From Geitlerinema sp. PCC 9228 (GTDB taxonomy: Bacteria > Cyanobacteriota > Cyanobacteriia > Cyanobacteriales > PCC-9228): 42,529 nt of DNA. Shown piece after piece: positions 8,321-16,339 of the stretch. The position numbers and the translations under genes are program-made. The stretch is taken from positions 1 through 42,529 of the forward strand of contig NZ_LNDC01000106.1 of the NCBI RefSeq assembly GCF_001870905.1. The letters are read 5' to 3'. The notes under the pieces are model-generated. The model was not told the origin of the DNA, searched no databases, and saw nothing but the letters and a program-made list of their open reading frames with translations. Position 1 is the first letter of the stretch. Every line of letters starts with the position of its first letter.

Positions 8321-8974
8321 AATTGCAGTAGGTAGAATTGCTGAAAAACGTAATAACTTGCGAGAAGTTTCTGAGAAAACAGAATTGAGCGGCGATCGCT
8401 GCCTATGTTCTATTATGAAACACCAATAGCAGGAACGGGAAGGTGCTAGACAAAATGGGGGGTGGGGGGATATAAGAAAAAATGGCTACGCATTCTTGCT
8501 CAACAGAATTCATATTTCTTGATGAACTTCCCTTTGCAAAATCCAAAAAATAGTTACATTAAGCTCGCTTGATTTACGCGCTGTCGTACAGAATAGAATC
8601 CTTGTACGGACAAGGCTGAATCCCCCTTGACGATCGATAGAGCGCTTGCTGCAAAGTTGTATCACTAGCGCAGTTTTTATTAAGTAATATTAAAAGATTG
8701 TCAGCTATTAGCGTCTCGAAGGCTTGATATATGAAAATTACAGCTATTCTGTATTATTTTGTTGCAAATATTTATACTATTTAACTTCAAATCCCATCTG
8801 CTTTTGGTATACATAAAACGTAAGGTACGCAAGATCGAAAAACAAGTAGGAGACAAAAAGGAGAGAAACTGACAATTGTCAGACTTTTTCTCTGATGTTA
8901 GGGGTTGCGTATCTTGCCTACCGATTTAAACAGTCTGCATTCACTGTCAACCCAATTAAAGGAGTCAAAGAAAG
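8321..8974 (+). promoter_or_regulatory. Long leader/promoter region of the PEC operon
   Basis: A gene-free 654 bp region between divergent msrA and pecB. Seen: a hairpin CCTTGT-ACGG-ACAAGG at 8600-8615; a TATACT hexamer at 8773-8778 that could be a -10 element without a good -35; a complementary pair GGTACGCAAGAT (8824-8835) and ATCTTGCCTACC (8911-8922) matching at 11 of 12 positions; inside it the perfect palindrome CTGACAATTGTCAG (8869-8882), followed closely by TTTTT; and a ribosome binding site GGAG at 8961-8964, ten bases before the pecB ATG. Inferred: the 5' untranslated RNA folds into a long stem, and the palindrome is either an operator for a dimeric regulator or an attenuator-like hairpin. 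The start of transcription is not known. Confidence 0.45.
8869..8882. promoter_or_regulatory. Perfect 14 bp palindrome upstream of pecB
   Basis: CTGACAATTGTCAG reads the same on both strands, 92 bp before the pecB start. It sits in the loop of the long-range inverted repeat 8824-8835/8911-8922. It could be an operator, or an RNA hairpin with a five-pair stem and AATT loop followed by a run of five T two bases later. Confidence 0.4.
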
Positions 8975-9493
8975 ATGCTAGACGCTTTTTCTAAAGTTGT
9001 TTCCCAAGCCGACCAGCGTTGGGCTTACCTCAGCAATGAAGAAATCGAAGGCCTCTCCAACATGGTTGCGGAAAGCAACAAGCGCCTAGATGTGGTCAAT
9101 CGTTTGACCGGAAACTCTTCCACCATCGTTGCCAATGCCTATCGGGCTTTGGTAGCGGAACAACCGCAAGTATTCGGTGCTGGCGGTCAGTGCGACCACC
9201 ATCGCAACCACGCCGCCTGTATCCGCGACATGGGCTTTATTCTCCGTTACGTCACCTATTCCATGCTAGCGGGTGATTCCAGCGTCATGGACGACCGCTG
9301 CCTCAACGGGTTGCGGGAAACTTACCAAGCTTTGGGAACTCCCGGTTCCACAGTCGCTTCCGGCATTCAAAAAATGAAAGACGAAGCGATTAAGATTGCC
9401 AACGACCCCAAAGGAATTACTCGGGGAGATTGCAGCAATCTCATGTCCGAGTTGGGTGGTTACTTCGATCGCGCCGCTGCTGCTGTTTCCTAA
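8975..9493 (+). CDS. pecB: Phycoerythrocyanin beta subunit
   Basis: A 172-residue beta phycobiliprotein that pairs with PecA to form the PEC hexamers at the outer ends of phycobilisome rods on the thylakoid surface. Chromophore cysteines are at 82 ([15 protein letters not shown]) and 153 ([11 protein letters not shown]), both expected to carry phycocyanobilin. I call PecB rather than CpcB because of [29 protein letters not shown], the [11 protein letters not shown] block and [14 protein letters not shown], which follow the PecB rather than the CpcB pattern, and because pecA, pecC, pecE and pecF follow. The residue aligned with the methylated Asn72 of CpcB is Gln here. A good ribosome binding site (AAAGGAG) precedes the ATG. 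First gene of the operon, 77 bp before pecA. Confidence 0.93.
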   Translation: MLDAFSKVVSQADQRWAYLSNEEIEGLSNMVAESNKRLDVVNRLTGNSSTIVANAYRALVAEQPQVFGAGGQCDHHRNHAACIRDMGFILRYVTYSMLAGDSSVMDDRCLNGLRETYQALGTPGSTVASGIQKMKDEAIKIANDPKGITRGDCSNLMSELGGYFDRAAAAVS

Positions 9494-9570
9494 GCTAACA
9501 GCCCTCTGGCGAAAACCGACTTCTCACCAAATTTGTATTTTGTGCAGTTAACAACGGAGTATAAGTTTCC

Positions 9571-10059
9571 ATGAAAACCCCAATCACAGAAGCGATCGCT
9601 ACTGCGGACACCCGTGGCTCTTACTTGAGCAACACCGAAATGCAAGCCATCTTTGGTCGTTTCAACCGTGCCAAAGCTGGTTTGGAAGCTGCCAAAGCGT
9701 TCACCGAAAACGGTCAAAAATGGGCGGAAGCCGCCGCCGAGCACGTTTACAAAAAATTCCCCTACACCACGCAGATGGAAGGTCCGCAATACGCTTCTAC
9801 CCCAGAAGGCAAATCCAAATGCGTTCGGGACATCAACAACTACTTGCGGGTCATCAGCTATTGCTGCGTCGTTGGCGGTACTGGTCCCTTGGATGAGTAC
9901 GTTATTGCCGGACTCAAAGAAGTGAATTCCGCGTTGGGTCTATCTCCCAGTTGGTACGTAGCGGCTTTGGAATTCGTGCGGGACAACCACGGATTGCAGG
10001 GTGATGTTGCCGGCGAAGCCAACATTTACCTGGACTACACCATCAACGCCCTCAGCTAA
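9571..10059 (+). CDS. pecA: Phycoerythrocyanin alpha subunit
   Basis: A 162-residue alpha phycobiliprotein. Cys84 ([13 protein letters not shown]) is the attachment site of phycoviolobilin, the chromophore that gives PEC its absorption near 570 nm. PecA-specific features are [17 protein letters not shown], the tryptophan in [23 protein letters not shown], and the adjacent cysteines 98 and 99 in ISYCCVVGG. In studied PecA proteins that dithiol pair controls the type of photochemistry the subunit shows. CpcA has different residues at these places. The length matches the family exactly. GGAG lies about ten bases before the ATG. The 171 bp gap downstream carries two hairpins that probably lower expression of the linker and lyase genes relative to the two structural subunits. 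Confidence 0.95.
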   Translation: MKTPITEAIATADTRGSYLSNTEMQAIFGRFNRAKAGLEAAKAFTENGQKWAEAAAEHVYKKFPYTTQMEGPQYASTPEGKSKCVRDINNYLRVISYCCVVGGTGPLDEYVIAGLKEVNSALGLSPSWYVAALEFVRDNHGLQGDVAGEANIYLDYTINALS

Positions 10060-10066
10060 AAAAAAA

Positions 10067-10084
10067 GCTAGCGTTCTAGCTAGC
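10067..10084 (+). other. Small hairpin just after pecA
   Basis: GCTAGC (10067-10072) and GCTAGC (10079-10084) pair around GTTCTA, directly after a run of nine A next to the pecA stop codon. No T-run follows, so it looks like a stability or processing element rather than a simple terminator. Confidence 0.4.
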
Positions 10085-10110
10085 CCTACATGTCAAGTTC
10101 CTGGAAAAAA

Positions 10111-10176
10111 CGTGAAGGAAAGGGGGCGATGGAGAAAGCTTGCCCTGAAGCAGCCTGTCGCCTCCTCGCCTTCACG
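10111..10176 (+). other. Strong intercistronic hairpin between pecA and pecC
   Basis: CGTGAAGG (10111-10118) pairs perfectly with CCTTCACG (10169-10176). After a 3x3 internal loop, GGGGGCGA (10122-10129) pairs with TCGCCTCC (10158-10165) with one G-U pair. No U-run follows. Phycobilisome operons often hold such hairpins after the subunit genes, where they stop part of the transcripts or protect the 3' end of the short mRNA. Confidence 0.6.
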
Positions 10177-10230
10177 AGATTGAAAACAATCCATCCTTAG
10201 GATACCTCAAATTCGTGGAGTTTTCACCCT

Positions 10231-11055
10231 ATGAGTCCACTAGCAGCCGATTCGCTAGCAGAACAAGTGGTAGAACTGCGCGCCAACTGGAGTGAAGATG
10301 ACCTACAGTTGGTGTTTCGCAGTGCCTACCAGCAAGTGTTCGGTCGCCAAGGGGTCTACGCGAGTGCGGAATTTCGCAATGCCGAATCCCTGCTGCGCAA
10401 CGGTAGCATTACCGTACGGCAGTTCATTCGCGTTTTGGCATTGTCAGAGTTCTATCAAGATTGCTTTTTCCATAACAATTACCAAGTTCGTTTTATCGAA
10501 CTGAACTACAAGCACTTGTTAGGTAGACCGCCGTACGACCAGTCGGAAATCGCTTACCACGTTGATTTGTACGCCCAGCAAGGCTACGAAGCGGAGATGA
10601 ATTCCTACATTGACTCCCAAGAGTACAGCAATGCTTTTGGGGATTGGAGGGTTCCCTATCCCCGTGGTTTTCGTTCCCAACCCGGGCAAAAAGCTGTGGG
10701 ATATCCCCGCATGTTTGAATTGTTCCGCGGTAGTGGCAACAGCGACAACGCACAAATCGGGGGGTCTAAATCCCGCTTGCAAACGCGGGTGGCGCTGAAT
10801 ATGACCAATTCCGTACGCATGCCTTCCTCGCCAGGTAGCAAAACTGTATCGACACCGGGGCAAACGGCATTTCGCAGTGCTGACAAGCCGGATAACCGGG
10901 TGTACCGCGTGGAAGTGACCGTTGGTGGCGTTGGTATGGGTCCGCAGGTACGCCGCAGCAAGCAGTCGTACACCATTCCCTACGATCGCTTTTCCAATTT
11001 TTACCAGGAAATTCACCGCCGTGGCGGCAAAATTACCAGTATTGTTCCCGTCTGA
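10231..11055 (+). CDS. pecC: Phycoerythrocyanin-associated rod linker
   Basis: A 274-residue rod linker with the normal two-domain layout. The phycobilisome linker domain (Pfam PBS_linker_poly type) spans about residues 18-150 ([36 protein letters not shown], then [28 protein letters not shown]). A basic, low-complexity bridge follows. The C-terminal CpcD-like domain begins near residue 223 ([15 protein letters not shown]) and ends in [10 protein letters not shown]. The linker domain sits in the cavity of the PEC hexamer and the CpcD-like part contacts the neighbouring disc, so PecC fixes PEC to the phycocyanin rod. GGAG at 10217-10220 precedes the ATG. The protein is basic, as is usual for linkers. 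Confidence 0.93.
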   Translation: MSPLAADSLAEQVVELRANWSEDDLQLVFRSAYQQVFGRQGVYASAEFRNAESLLRNGSITVRQFIRVLALSEFYQDCFFHNNYQVRFIELNYKHLLGRPPYDQSEIAYHVDLYAQQGYEAEMNSYIDSQEYSNAFGDWRVPYPRGFRSQPGQKAVGYPRMFELFRGSGNSDNAQIGGSKSRLQTRVALNMTNSVRMPSSPGSKTVSTPGQTAFRSADKPDNRVYRVEVTVGGVGMGPQVRRSKQSYTIPYDRFSNFYQEIHRRGGKITSIVPV

Positions 11056-11100
11056 TCGTTCGTTGCCGGACAGATAGGAACAATTTTCCCACAGGAGGGG

Positions 11101-11133
11101 GTGGTAGGGATAGAAAACCTCTGTTCCTACCGC
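11101..11133 (+). other. Hairpin between pecC and pecE
   Basis: GGTAGGGA (11103-11110) pairs with TTCCTACC (11124-11131), and the stem extends by one G-U and one G-C pair to 11101/11133. It is 45 bp after the pecC stop and 51 bp before the chosen pecE start. Its position argues against a pecE start at the upstream GTG 11101, which would place the stem inside the coding region. Confidence 0.5.
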
Positions 11134-11184
11134 CTTCTGCTCGATCCATGGAAACGGGAAAAGTTGGTTTGGCTTGGACAAATT

Positions 11185-11970
11185 ATGAATACCACCGTGC
11201 AGTCGGCACCGATACAGTCTTCCGAAGATGCGATCGCAGCTTTATATAATGACGACAATCAGATACGCTATTACGCCGCTTGGTGGCTGGGCAAACACAA
11301 AGTAAGTTCGGCTTGTTCCCATTTGTGCGCCGCTTTGCAAGACGAACGTTACCGCACGAATATTGGTGGATATCCCTTACGCAGACAAGCTGCCCGTGCC
11401 TTAGGGATGTTGGGCGATCGCGCTGCGGTTCCTGCCTTGATAGCGGCGTTGGAAGGGCACCAAGACCTACAGCTCACCGAAGCCGCGGTGCAAAGTTTGG
11501 CTGCTCTTGGTGACAATCGCGCCGTTCCTGCTTTGGTAGATTTATTCAACAGGACCGCCCCCCCCAAACCCGAGGAAGCGTTAATTGAAGCGCTGGCTAC
11601 CTTCCAAGTTTGGTCGCTGCGATCGCAGGTGGAACCCTATTTGGAACATACTTCCGAACGAGTACAATGCGCTGCTGCCCGCTATTTGTATTTGTGTACC
11701 CATGAGTATTGCTATTTGGAGCGCATCGTCGGCAATCTCAACCACGAGAATCCTTATTTGCGTTGGGCAGCTGCATTCGATTTGGGTGCCATTGGGCATG
11801 TAGAAGCTGCCAAAGCCATTGTCGAAGCACCAATTTCCAATAGCCTGAAATTACTGAATTTAAAAAGAATTCTTACATATGCTGTACAAACTGCCGATAG
11901 CAGTATAGATGGAAAAGAAAAATCAAAGTTTTTAATGGATTCTATCGATCGCTTGTTGCTACAACTATAG
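11185..11970 (+). CDS. pecE: Phycoviolobilin lyase-isomerase, subunit PecE
   Basis: A 261-residue HEAT-repeat (E/Z type) bilin lyase subunit. With PecF it attaches phycocyanobilin to PecA Cys84 and isomerises it to phycoviolobilin. Diagnostic stretches are [12 protein letters not shown] (residues 27-38), then [46 protein letters not shown] and the end block [17 protein letters not shown] and [12 protein letters not shown], all as in PecE. The repeats form a right-handed superhelix of about five units. The frame is open to GTG 11101, but ATG 11185 (MNTTVQ) matches the family length. The gene downstream starts only 8 bp after the stop, so translation of the extra linker is probably coupled to pecE. 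Confidence 0.93.
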   Translation: MNTTVQSAPIQSSEDAIAALYNDDNQIRYYAAWWLGKHKVSSACSHLCAALQDERYRTNIGGYPLRRQAARALGMLGDRAAVPALIAALEGHQDLQLTEAAVQSLAALGDNRAVPALVDLFNRTAPPKPEEALIEALATFQVWSLRSQVEPYLEHTSERVQCAAARYLYLCTHEYCYLERIVGNLNHENPYLRWAAAFDLGAIGHVEAAKAIVEAPISNSLKLLNLKRILTYAVQTADSSIDGKEKSKFLMDSIDRLLLQL

Positions 11971-11978
11971 GATGTACT

Positions 11979-13019
11979 ATGGTAGATTTTTCTATTGCTG
12001 CCGAACTGGGCATCGAACCTGTTCAAAAGCCAATTCCCACTGAACTGCGTTCCCCTGCCAGCCAAGAAGACATTAATATTGCCATCCAACAGGCTTACCG
12101 GCAAGTCTTGGGCAATGAATACGTTATGGCTAGCGATCGCTTGACCAGCGCCGAATCGTTATTGCAAGAAGGAGCTATTACCGTTCGGGAATTTGTTCGT
12201 GCGATCGCGTTATCGGAATTATATCGGGAAAAATTCTTCTATCCCAACCAGCAAACCCGATTCATCGAACTAAATTACAAACATCTTCTGGGAAGAGCGC
12301 CCTACGACCGCTCGGAAATTGCCTACCACGTTGATTTGTACAATCGCGCTGGCTACGAAGCCGAAATCAATTCTTATATAGATTCTGTTGAATATTACAA
12401 TAATTTTGGCGATCGCATTGTTCCCTACTATCGGGGCTTCGTCTCCCAGCTAGGACAAAAAACCGTAGGCTACAACCGATTGTTTCAATTGTACCAAGGC
12501 TACGCCAATAGCGATCGCGCCCAAAACCAAAGTCACAAAGCCAGCTTAACCCAGCAACTCAGCCGCAACCTGCCATCTCGCATCGACAAACGCCCGCGCC
12601 CTGGCATTTCCTACGAGAACCAAGTTAAAATCCAACAGAGATTGGAGAAACTCAAACCCACCACCACCTCTATGGCTGTTACCAAAACCGTTCCGTACGA
12701 AATCCAACGCCAGTGCCGGGAACAAGCCCAGGAAATCGAGCAACTGCAGCAAAAAATCGCCGAGTTGCGCCCAGTAGCTGCCATTGGTGAAGAAATAACC
12801 AACCGATTTGCCACCACCAGTGACAGTGCCACCACCACAGAAGTCCCACCCATTCCCACCAGCGAACCATCCATAACCGACAACCAATTTCAATGGGATT
12901 TGTATAGCAAACAACAGCAACGCGCGATCGAATATTTGCGATCGAAACTCGACCAACTGCGACGCCTATCTGTTTTGGGTGAAGCCCGTCTTAATAAATG
13001 GCGTCCGCGCAATTTTTAA
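11979..13019 (+). CDS. Atypical phycobilisome rod linker without CpcD domain, with repeat-bearing C-terminal extension
   Basis: A 346-residue protein. Residues about 27-165 form a clear phycobilisome rod-linker domain ([32 protein letters not shown], then [28 protein letters not shown]), followed by the CpcC-like tail [20 protein letters not shown]. No CpcD-like domain follows. Residues about 200-346 are instead a hydrophilic extension with helical, heptad-like units: a short unit at 218-227, a 22-residue unit at 256-277 and a matching unit at 320-341 (pattern LxxK[IL]xxLRxxxxxGExxxN[RK][FW]), joined by Thr/Pro-rich spacers. No membrane segment is seen, so it is not a CpcL-type anchor. Sitting between pecE and pecF, 8 bp after pecE, it should serve PEC rods. 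The extension could dock to another rod, the core, or a partner protein. The function of the extension is unknown. Confidence 0.85.
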   Translation: MVDFSIAAELGIEPVQKPIPTELRSPASQEDINIAIQQAYRQVLGNEYVMASDRLTSAESLLQEGAITVREFVRAIALSELYREKFFYPNQQTRFIELNYKHLLGRAPYDRSEIAYHVDLYNRAGYEAEINSYIDSVEYYNNFGDRIVPYYRGFVSQLGQKTVGYNRLFQLYQGYANSDRAQNQSHKASLTQQLSRNLPSRIDKRPRPGISYENQVKIQQRLEKLKPTTTSMAVTKTVPYEIQRQCREQAQEIEQLQQKIAELRPVAAIGEEITNRFATTSDSATTTEVPPIPTSEPSITDNQFQWDLYSKQQQRAIEYLRSKLDQLRRLSVLGEARLNKWRPRNF

Positions 13020-13045
13020 ACTTTGATGCGTAAAAGCATGGGAGC

Positions 13046-13080
13046 AGGGGAGAAAATCAAGAATTGACTTTATCTCCCCT
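13046..13080 (+). terminator. Terminator-like hairpin before pecF
   Basis: AGGGGAGA (13046-13053) pairs with TCTCCCCT (13073-13080). The inner part AAATCAA..TTGA.TTT extends the stem with small bulges, and a pyrimidine/T-rich tail (TCTTTCTTATTCT) follows. This resembles an intrinsic terminator. It could lower pecF expression, or pecF could have its own promoter. Confidence 0.55.
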
Positions 13081-13110
13081 TCTTTCTTATTCTATGTCTC
13101 TCAACCAACC

Positions 13111-13704
13111 ATGACTTGCACAAACATCAATACCCTACTAAAACAACTCAGCGACCCACGCCCCGACGTTGCCAAAAACGCCGTTTCTGCCTTAGTTAAT
13201 CTAGGTCCCGATAGCGTAGACCCCCTACTGCAGGCATATCAAAAAAGCCAGGACCAGAACGTGCAAGCCTACATCATTCAAGCCCTAGCTAGAATCGGCG
13301 ATACTCGCAGTCGGGACTTACTCATAGAAATCGTCGGCGTAGAAGTAGCCAACCACTGCCAGGGAAACATCCGGCGGGTGGCAGCCCGGGGGTTGGGCGT
13401 TATGGGCAGCAAAACCACAGATACCAGTATTTTATCACCAGCCATTGACAAACTAACTTGGGCACTCACCAACGCCGAAGACTGGGCATTGCGGTATGCC
13501 GCTGCCGTTGCCCTGGAAGAAATTGGTACGCCCGCCGCTGTCACTGCCTTGCAAAACGCCCAAACCAACGAATCCGACTTAGTGGTTCAAACCCGCATTC
13601 AGACAGCCTTGGAAAGTCAGAAACAACCGCTGCCAAATCCGAATTGCCAAGACCCGCAAAGCAATCTCCGGGAAGAACCCCTGCTTCAGCAAGCTCAACA
13701 CTGA
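13111..13704 (+). CDS. pecF: Phycoviolobilin lyase-isomerase, subunit PecF
   Basis: A 197-residue HEAT-repeat protein, the partner of PecE. The motif NHCQGNIRRVAARGLG (residues 81-96) contains the adjacent His82-Cys83 pair that in studied PecF proteins is needed for isomerising the bilin during attachment. Other conserved blocks are DPRPDVAKNAVSALVNLG, VQAYIIQALARIGD and EDWALRYAAAVALEEIGTPAA. The last 30 residues are a polar, Gln/Pro-rich tail with little family character. It is separated from the upstream linker by 91 bp with a terminator-like hairpin, unlike the usual close pecE-pecF arrangement. It ends 22 bp before a convergent gene, so the operon ends here. Confidence 0.92.
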   Translation: MTCTNINTLLKQLSDPRPDVAKNAVSALVNLGPDSVDPLLQAYQKSQDQNVQAYIIQALARIGDTRSRDLLIEIVGVEVANHCQGNIRRVAARGLGVMGSKTTDTSILSPAIDKLTWALTNAEDWALRYAAAVALEEIGTPAAVTALQNAQTNESDLVVQTRIQTALESQKQPLPNPNCQDPQSNLREEPLLQQAQH

Positions 13705-13726
13705 CTCCTACTTGGGATTGGTGAAG

Positions 13727-15592
13727 CTATTTTCCACTCCCATCTACCTCTAGATTCATTGTTAATGGTAAAGATGCAAAGATGACAAAAACAACAGTAC
13801 CTACCATAATGAAGAAAACGACAAATTTAAGCAGTTGTTCCATCCAGGATGTGGAATTAGTGGGGGTACCCTCTACAATGACAGCAAAGGCACCAGCAGT
13901 TGAAAAGATCTCTTGAACATTGTCTAATTCCCCTCCTGGCACTCCTGTGGCTTGGTCACTACCTTTACCTGTGAGATCGCCACCAGCGGGGGAATGTCCC
14001 CAAGCAACTACTGACCCATCCTCTTTTAGCGCTGCAAAGGCATTGCCAGTAGAAAAAATCTCTTGGACATTGTCTAGTTTTCCTCCTGGTACTCCTGTGG
14101 CAAGTAACATCTCAGACTTCTTACCCGTAAGGTCACCACCAAAAGCTGAATGTCCCCAAGCAACTACTGACCCATCCTCTTTTAGTGCTGCAAAGGCACT
14201 ACCAGTCGAAAAAATCTCTTGGACATTGTCTAGTTTTCCTCCTGGTACTCCTGTGGCAAAGGCACTTTCTTTACCTGTAAAATCGCCACCAGTGCCTGAG
14301 CCACCCCAAGCAACTACTGACCCATCCTCTTTTAGTGCTGCAAAGGCATTGCCAGTAGAAAAAATCTCTTGAACATTGTCTAATTCCCCTCCTGGCACTC
14401 CTGTAACAGCAAAGGATTCAGATTTTTTACCCGTGAGGTCGCCACCAGCGGTTGAGTTTCCCCAAGCAACTACTGACCCATCTTCTTTTAGTGCTGCGAA
14501 GGCACCACTAGTAGAAAAAATCTCTTGAACATTTTCTAGTTTCCCTCCTGTTACTCCTGTGGCTTGATCACTGTCTTTACCCGTAAGGTCGCCACCAAAG
14601 GCTGAATGTCCCCAAGCAACTACTGACCCATCCTCCCTTAGCGCCGCAAACGCTTTACCAACAGACAAAAGCTCTTGGCTCGTAGAAAAGATCTCTTGGA
14701 CATTGTCTAATTTACCCCCTGGGACCCCTGTGGCTTTGTCACTGTCTTTACCTGTGAGGTCGCCACCAAAGGCTGAATGTCCCCAAGTTACTACTGAGCC
14801 ATTCTCTTTCAGTGCTGCAAAGGCACCACCAGTAGAAAAAATCTCTTGAACATTTTCTAGTTTCCCTCCTGTTACTCCTGTGGCTTTGTCACTGTCTTTA
14901 CCCGTAAGGTCGCCACCAGCGGTTGAGCTTCCCCAAGCAACTACTGACCCATCCTCCCTTAGCGCCGCAAATGCTGTATTAGTAGAAAAGATCTCTTGAA
15001 CATTGTCTAATTCCCCTCCTGGCACTCCTGTGGATTTATCACTATCTTGACCTGTGAGATCGCCACCCAAAGCTGAATGTCCCCAAGTTACCACTGAACT
15101 ATTTTCCTTTAGCGCTGCAAAAGCTCCCCTATTAGAAAAAATCTCTTGAATAGTTTCTAGTTTTCCTTTTGGCACTCCTGTAGCTTTGTCGCTATCTTGA
15201 CCCGCGAGGTCACCACCAAAGGCTGAATGTCCCCAAGTTACTACTGAGTCATTCTTTTTTAGTGCTGCAAAGGCATTCTTAGTAGAAGAGATGTCTTGAA
15301 CATTTTCTAGTTTCTCTCCTGTGACTCCTGTGGCTTTGTGACTGTATTTACCTGTGAGATCGCCACCCAAGGCTGGATGTCCCCAAGTAGTTACATAGTT
15401 ATTAACCATGCCATCAGACTGTCCTGCTGAAGTTGGTTCTCCATCCATATTTTCAATTACTTTCTGAGTTGGAATCTCAGTGGATCCAGACTCAGTTTGA
15501 GCATTAGCGATACCAAAGAATAGGGGCAGTAGTAACCCTAAGAGTAAATATCTCAATAGGAAACGAATCCGAAGATATTTGAATCGATACAA
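13727..15592 (-). CDS. RCC1-like tandem-repeat protein, exported and membrane-anchored
   Basis: A 621-residue protein. A signal peptide is clear (basic start, hydrophobic core about residues 11-28, cleavage probably after ANA at 31). Ten tandem repeats of about 50-56 residues follow, each built on FAALKEDGSVVAWG, then a GGDLTGK block, then ATGVPGGKLDNVQEIFST. The GSVVAWG core is the hallmark of RCC1-type beta-propeller repeats. Near the C-terminus residues about 587-609 form one membrane helix, leaving a short tail. The DNA of the repeats is very similar, which indicates recent duplication; one unit carries an extra insert (SQELLSVGK). It is probably a cell-surface binding protein, but its ligand is unknown. 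The region downstream holds a recombinase remnant, so it may be part of an acquired island. Confidence 0.75.
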   Translation of the reverse strand: MYRFKYLRIRFLLRYLLLGLLLPLFFGIANAQTESGSTEIPTQKVIENMDGEPTSAGQSDGMVNNYVTTWGHPALGGDLTGKYSHKATGVTGEKLENVQDISSTKNAFAALKKNDSVVTWGHSAFGGDLAGQDSDKATGVPKGKLETIQEIFSNRGAFAALKENSSVVTWGHSALGGDLTGQDSDKSTGVPGGELDNVQEIFSTNTAFAALREDGSVVAWGSSTAGGDLTGKDSDKATGVTGGKLENVQEIFSTGGAFAALKENGSVVTWGHSAFGGDLTGKDSDKATGVPGGKLDNVQEIFSTSQELLSVGKAFAALREDGSVVAWGHSAFGGDLTGKDSDQATGVTGGKLENVQEIFSTSGAFAALKEDGSVVAWGNSTAGGDLTGKKSESFAVTGVPGGELDNVQEIFSTGNAFAALKEDGSVVAWGGSGTGGDFTGKESAFATGVPGGKLDNVQEIFSTGSAFAALKEDGSVVAWGHSAFGGDLTGKKSEMLLATGVPGGKLDNVQEIFSTGNAFAALKEDGSVVAWGHSPAGGDLTGKGSDQATGVPGGELDNVQEIFSTAGAFAVIVEGTPTNSTSWMEQLLKFVVFFIMVGTVVFVIFASLPLTMNLEVDGSGK

Positions 15593-15812
15593 CTGTCTCT
15601 CCCTCCTTTAAGTAATTCGTACTTAGGATTTTTTAAATTAAGGAGACTTTAACAAAAAGTCCTCCTCAATGACCATCTAAATCTTAGATCGCAGGACTTT
15701 GACATCGATTGACTTTCCCATCATGGCAGGAGTTTTAGCTATTTTTAAGACATTGAGCCAATTGTGCTGTCTATAGGGAGTTTTTTTCAACTTTCTTTGG
15801 AAGTTAAAGATT

Positions 15813-16253
15813 GTGAGCTCCGATAAGAAACTGGTTGTAGTGCGATCGCTTCTCTCCCATTGCGTAGCTGAGGGATATTTAAACGACAACGTTGCCACCA
15901 ATATCGGGAAAGTTAACCAAGACAAGGAAAACAAAGCTAGCCAATCCCAATTGCCTACCGAACGAGTTATTGGTAGCGACGAGGTTTGGAAATTGATTGC
16001 TGCTGCCAGTACCGAACGCGATCGCTTAGCATTGAAAACTTGCTATATCCTAGGATTGCGGGTTCACGAACTTTCCAATCTTCATTGCTCAGACTTCAGC
16101 CGAGATGGCAACCGTTATAAAGTGCGTATCATAGGGAAAAACAGCAAAGAAGCCTATTTGCCAGTAGATAGGGAACTGGTGAACGAGCTTCGACAACTGG
16201 AAACCACCGGCTACATCTTCCAGAGGATAACCCCTTTGAAATCGAAGTTTTGA
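15813..16253 (+). pseudogene. Tyrosine recombinase (phage integrase family), 5' fragment
   Basis: A 146-codon fragment of a tyrosine recombinase. It begins in the core-binding domain (VVVRSLLSHCVAEGYLNDNVATNI) and enters the catalytic domain with GLRVHELSNLHCSDF, which contains the first catalytic arginine, and KVRIIGKNSKEAYLPV with the catalytic lysine strand. It stops at 16253 after YIFQRI, before the HxxR and tyrosine motifs. The N-terminal 60-70 residues expected of a complete enzyme are also missing. The missing middle resumes at 16797. It is therefore inactive. Confidence 0.7.
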
Positions 16254-16339
16254 TAGCAAATACGCGACAAACTTAAATTTTAAAGCTAAAATAATATCTA
16301 TACAAACAAAGCTATTTGTTCTTTTAAGGTGAGATATTT

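Noticed and set aside
8975-10059. Reading the two phycobiliprotein genes as cpcB/cpcA (phycocyanin)
   Set aside because: The PecA-type cysteine pair 98/99, the PecB-type sequence around Cys82, and the adjacent pecC, pecE and pecF identify phycoerythrocyanin.
11101-11184. Upstream GTG start extending PecE by 28 residues
   Set aside because: It would code through an intercistronic hairpin and gives residues not typical of PecE; ATG 11185 fits the family length.
13920-14372. Open 150-codon frame on the plus strand inside the RCC1-like gene
   Set aside because: It is the antisense of the tandem repeats; its repeated residues only mirror the minus-strand repeats, and no start signal is present.
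13900-15400. Regularly spaced repeats suggestive of a CRISPR array
   Set aside because: The period is about 150-165 bp, the whole unit is conserved, and the frame is open throughout; these are protein-coding repeats.
15677-15934. 85-codon minus-strand frame opposite the recombinase fragment
   Set aside because: The plus strand carries recognisable recombinase motifs over the overlapping part.
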